Source: Granulicella sp. UBA5172 (GTDB lineage: Bacteria > Acidobacteriota > Terriglobia > Terriglobales > Acidobacteriaceae). Taken from it: a stretch of DNA of 7,249 bases. Below, piece after piece: positions 7,060 through 7,249 of this stretch (position 1 is the stretch's first letter; each line of letters starts with the position of its first letter). Where the stretch lies: contig DHWW01000072.1 of the NCBI GenBank assembly GCA_002413385.1, forward strand, positions 31,336 to 38,584, read 5' to 3'. The notes beneath the pieces were generated by a model that ran no database searches, had not been told where the DNA came from, and saw only the letters and a list, made by a program, of their open reading frames with translations. Made by a program: the position numbers and the translations under genes.

Positions 7060-7249
7060 TCTTACTGAAACGCATATTCAATATAGAAGTCATGACGAGG
7101 AATGGGTGACCGACTCAACGGTTCCTGACGCCCAACTGATCTGCACGCATCAAGCGAAAACTAATCGATGATGCGTGAAGTGGAATTGCGTGGGCGCCGA
7201 AGATGTCGAAATGTGGTGGCTTCGATTCACCAATCTGGCAGCATGGGGC
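7060..7249. other. Non-coding or unassigned right edge
   Basis: About 190 bases follow the receptor terminator. Short frames run off the window edge on both strands: one from ATG at 7168 on the plus strand, and another on the minus strand, open from the window end to about position 7118. Neither shows a recognisable family, and the plus-strand one has no clear ribosome site. Only the 9-bp inverted repeat stands out. Confidence 0.5.
7144..7177. repeat. 9-bp inverted repeat near the right edge
   Basis: CACGCATCA (7144-7152) and TGATGCGTG (7169-7177) are perfect inverted copies separated by 16 bases. They lie in the stretch after the receptor where I recognise no gene. The spacing is long for a terminator and the role is unknown; it could be an operator or a second, weaker hairpin. 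Confidence 0.4.

Noticed and set aside
7168..7249. Possible gene start at ATG 7168 running off the right edge
   Set aside because: Only about 27 codons are visible, without a ribosome site or family resemblance, and a minus-strand frame is also open over the same bases.
1..7249. CRISPR array, insertion sequence, tRNA or defence system
   Set aside because: No regularly spaced repeats, transposase motifs, terminal repeats, cloverleaf or defence-domain signatures were seen on either strand.

Overview
The window looks like chromosomal DNA from an acidobacterium, most likely class Terriglobia (Terriglobus, Granulicella or Edaphobacter type). The main reason is a 1120-residue outer-membrane receptor of the carboxypeptidase-regulatory-domain plus TonB-plug plus barrel type (Oar-like), which this group carries in many copies. 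Supporting this are Tat-exported Gfo/Idh/MocA and sugar-isomerase proteins, an exported YVTN propeller, and moderately GC-rich DNA. Genus assignment is inference; no rRNA or marker gene is present.

Layout. Positions 1-3235 hold three genes on the minus strand, in order of transcription: an exported YVTN/YncE-type beta-propeller (3235 to 2228), a Tat-signal Gfo/Idh/MocA oxidoreductase (2142 to 820), and a Tat-signal sugar phosphate isomerase/epimerase-like TIM barrel (725 to 1, cut by the window edge). The gaps are 85 and 94 bases. No clear promoter is visible in either gap, and hairpins sit around the end of the propeller gene, so co-transcription of all three is possible but not proven. Positions 3236-3631 are a divergent intergenic region with a near-consensus sigma-70 promoter pointing right, a roughly 170-base leader, and a strong 15-pair hairpin shortly before the ribosome binding site. 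Positions 3632-6994 are the receptor gene. It is followed 31 bases later by a perfect 13-bp hairpin that probably terminates it, then about 190 bases with no recognisable gene.

How the genes may work together. The exported oxidoreductase and the exported TIM-barrel protein are a recurrent pair in Acidobacteria, Planctomycetes and Bacteroidetes. Related pairs take part in oxidative (3-keto) glycoside breakdown in the periplasm. The divergent receptor could bring a ligand across the outer membrane, and the propeller could be a periplasmic binding or scaffold protein. The link to the receptor is only by position.

Nothing here resembles a defence system, mobile element, CRISPR array or RNA gene. 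The points most worth a second look are the structured receptor leader and the Tat-exported enzyme pair.
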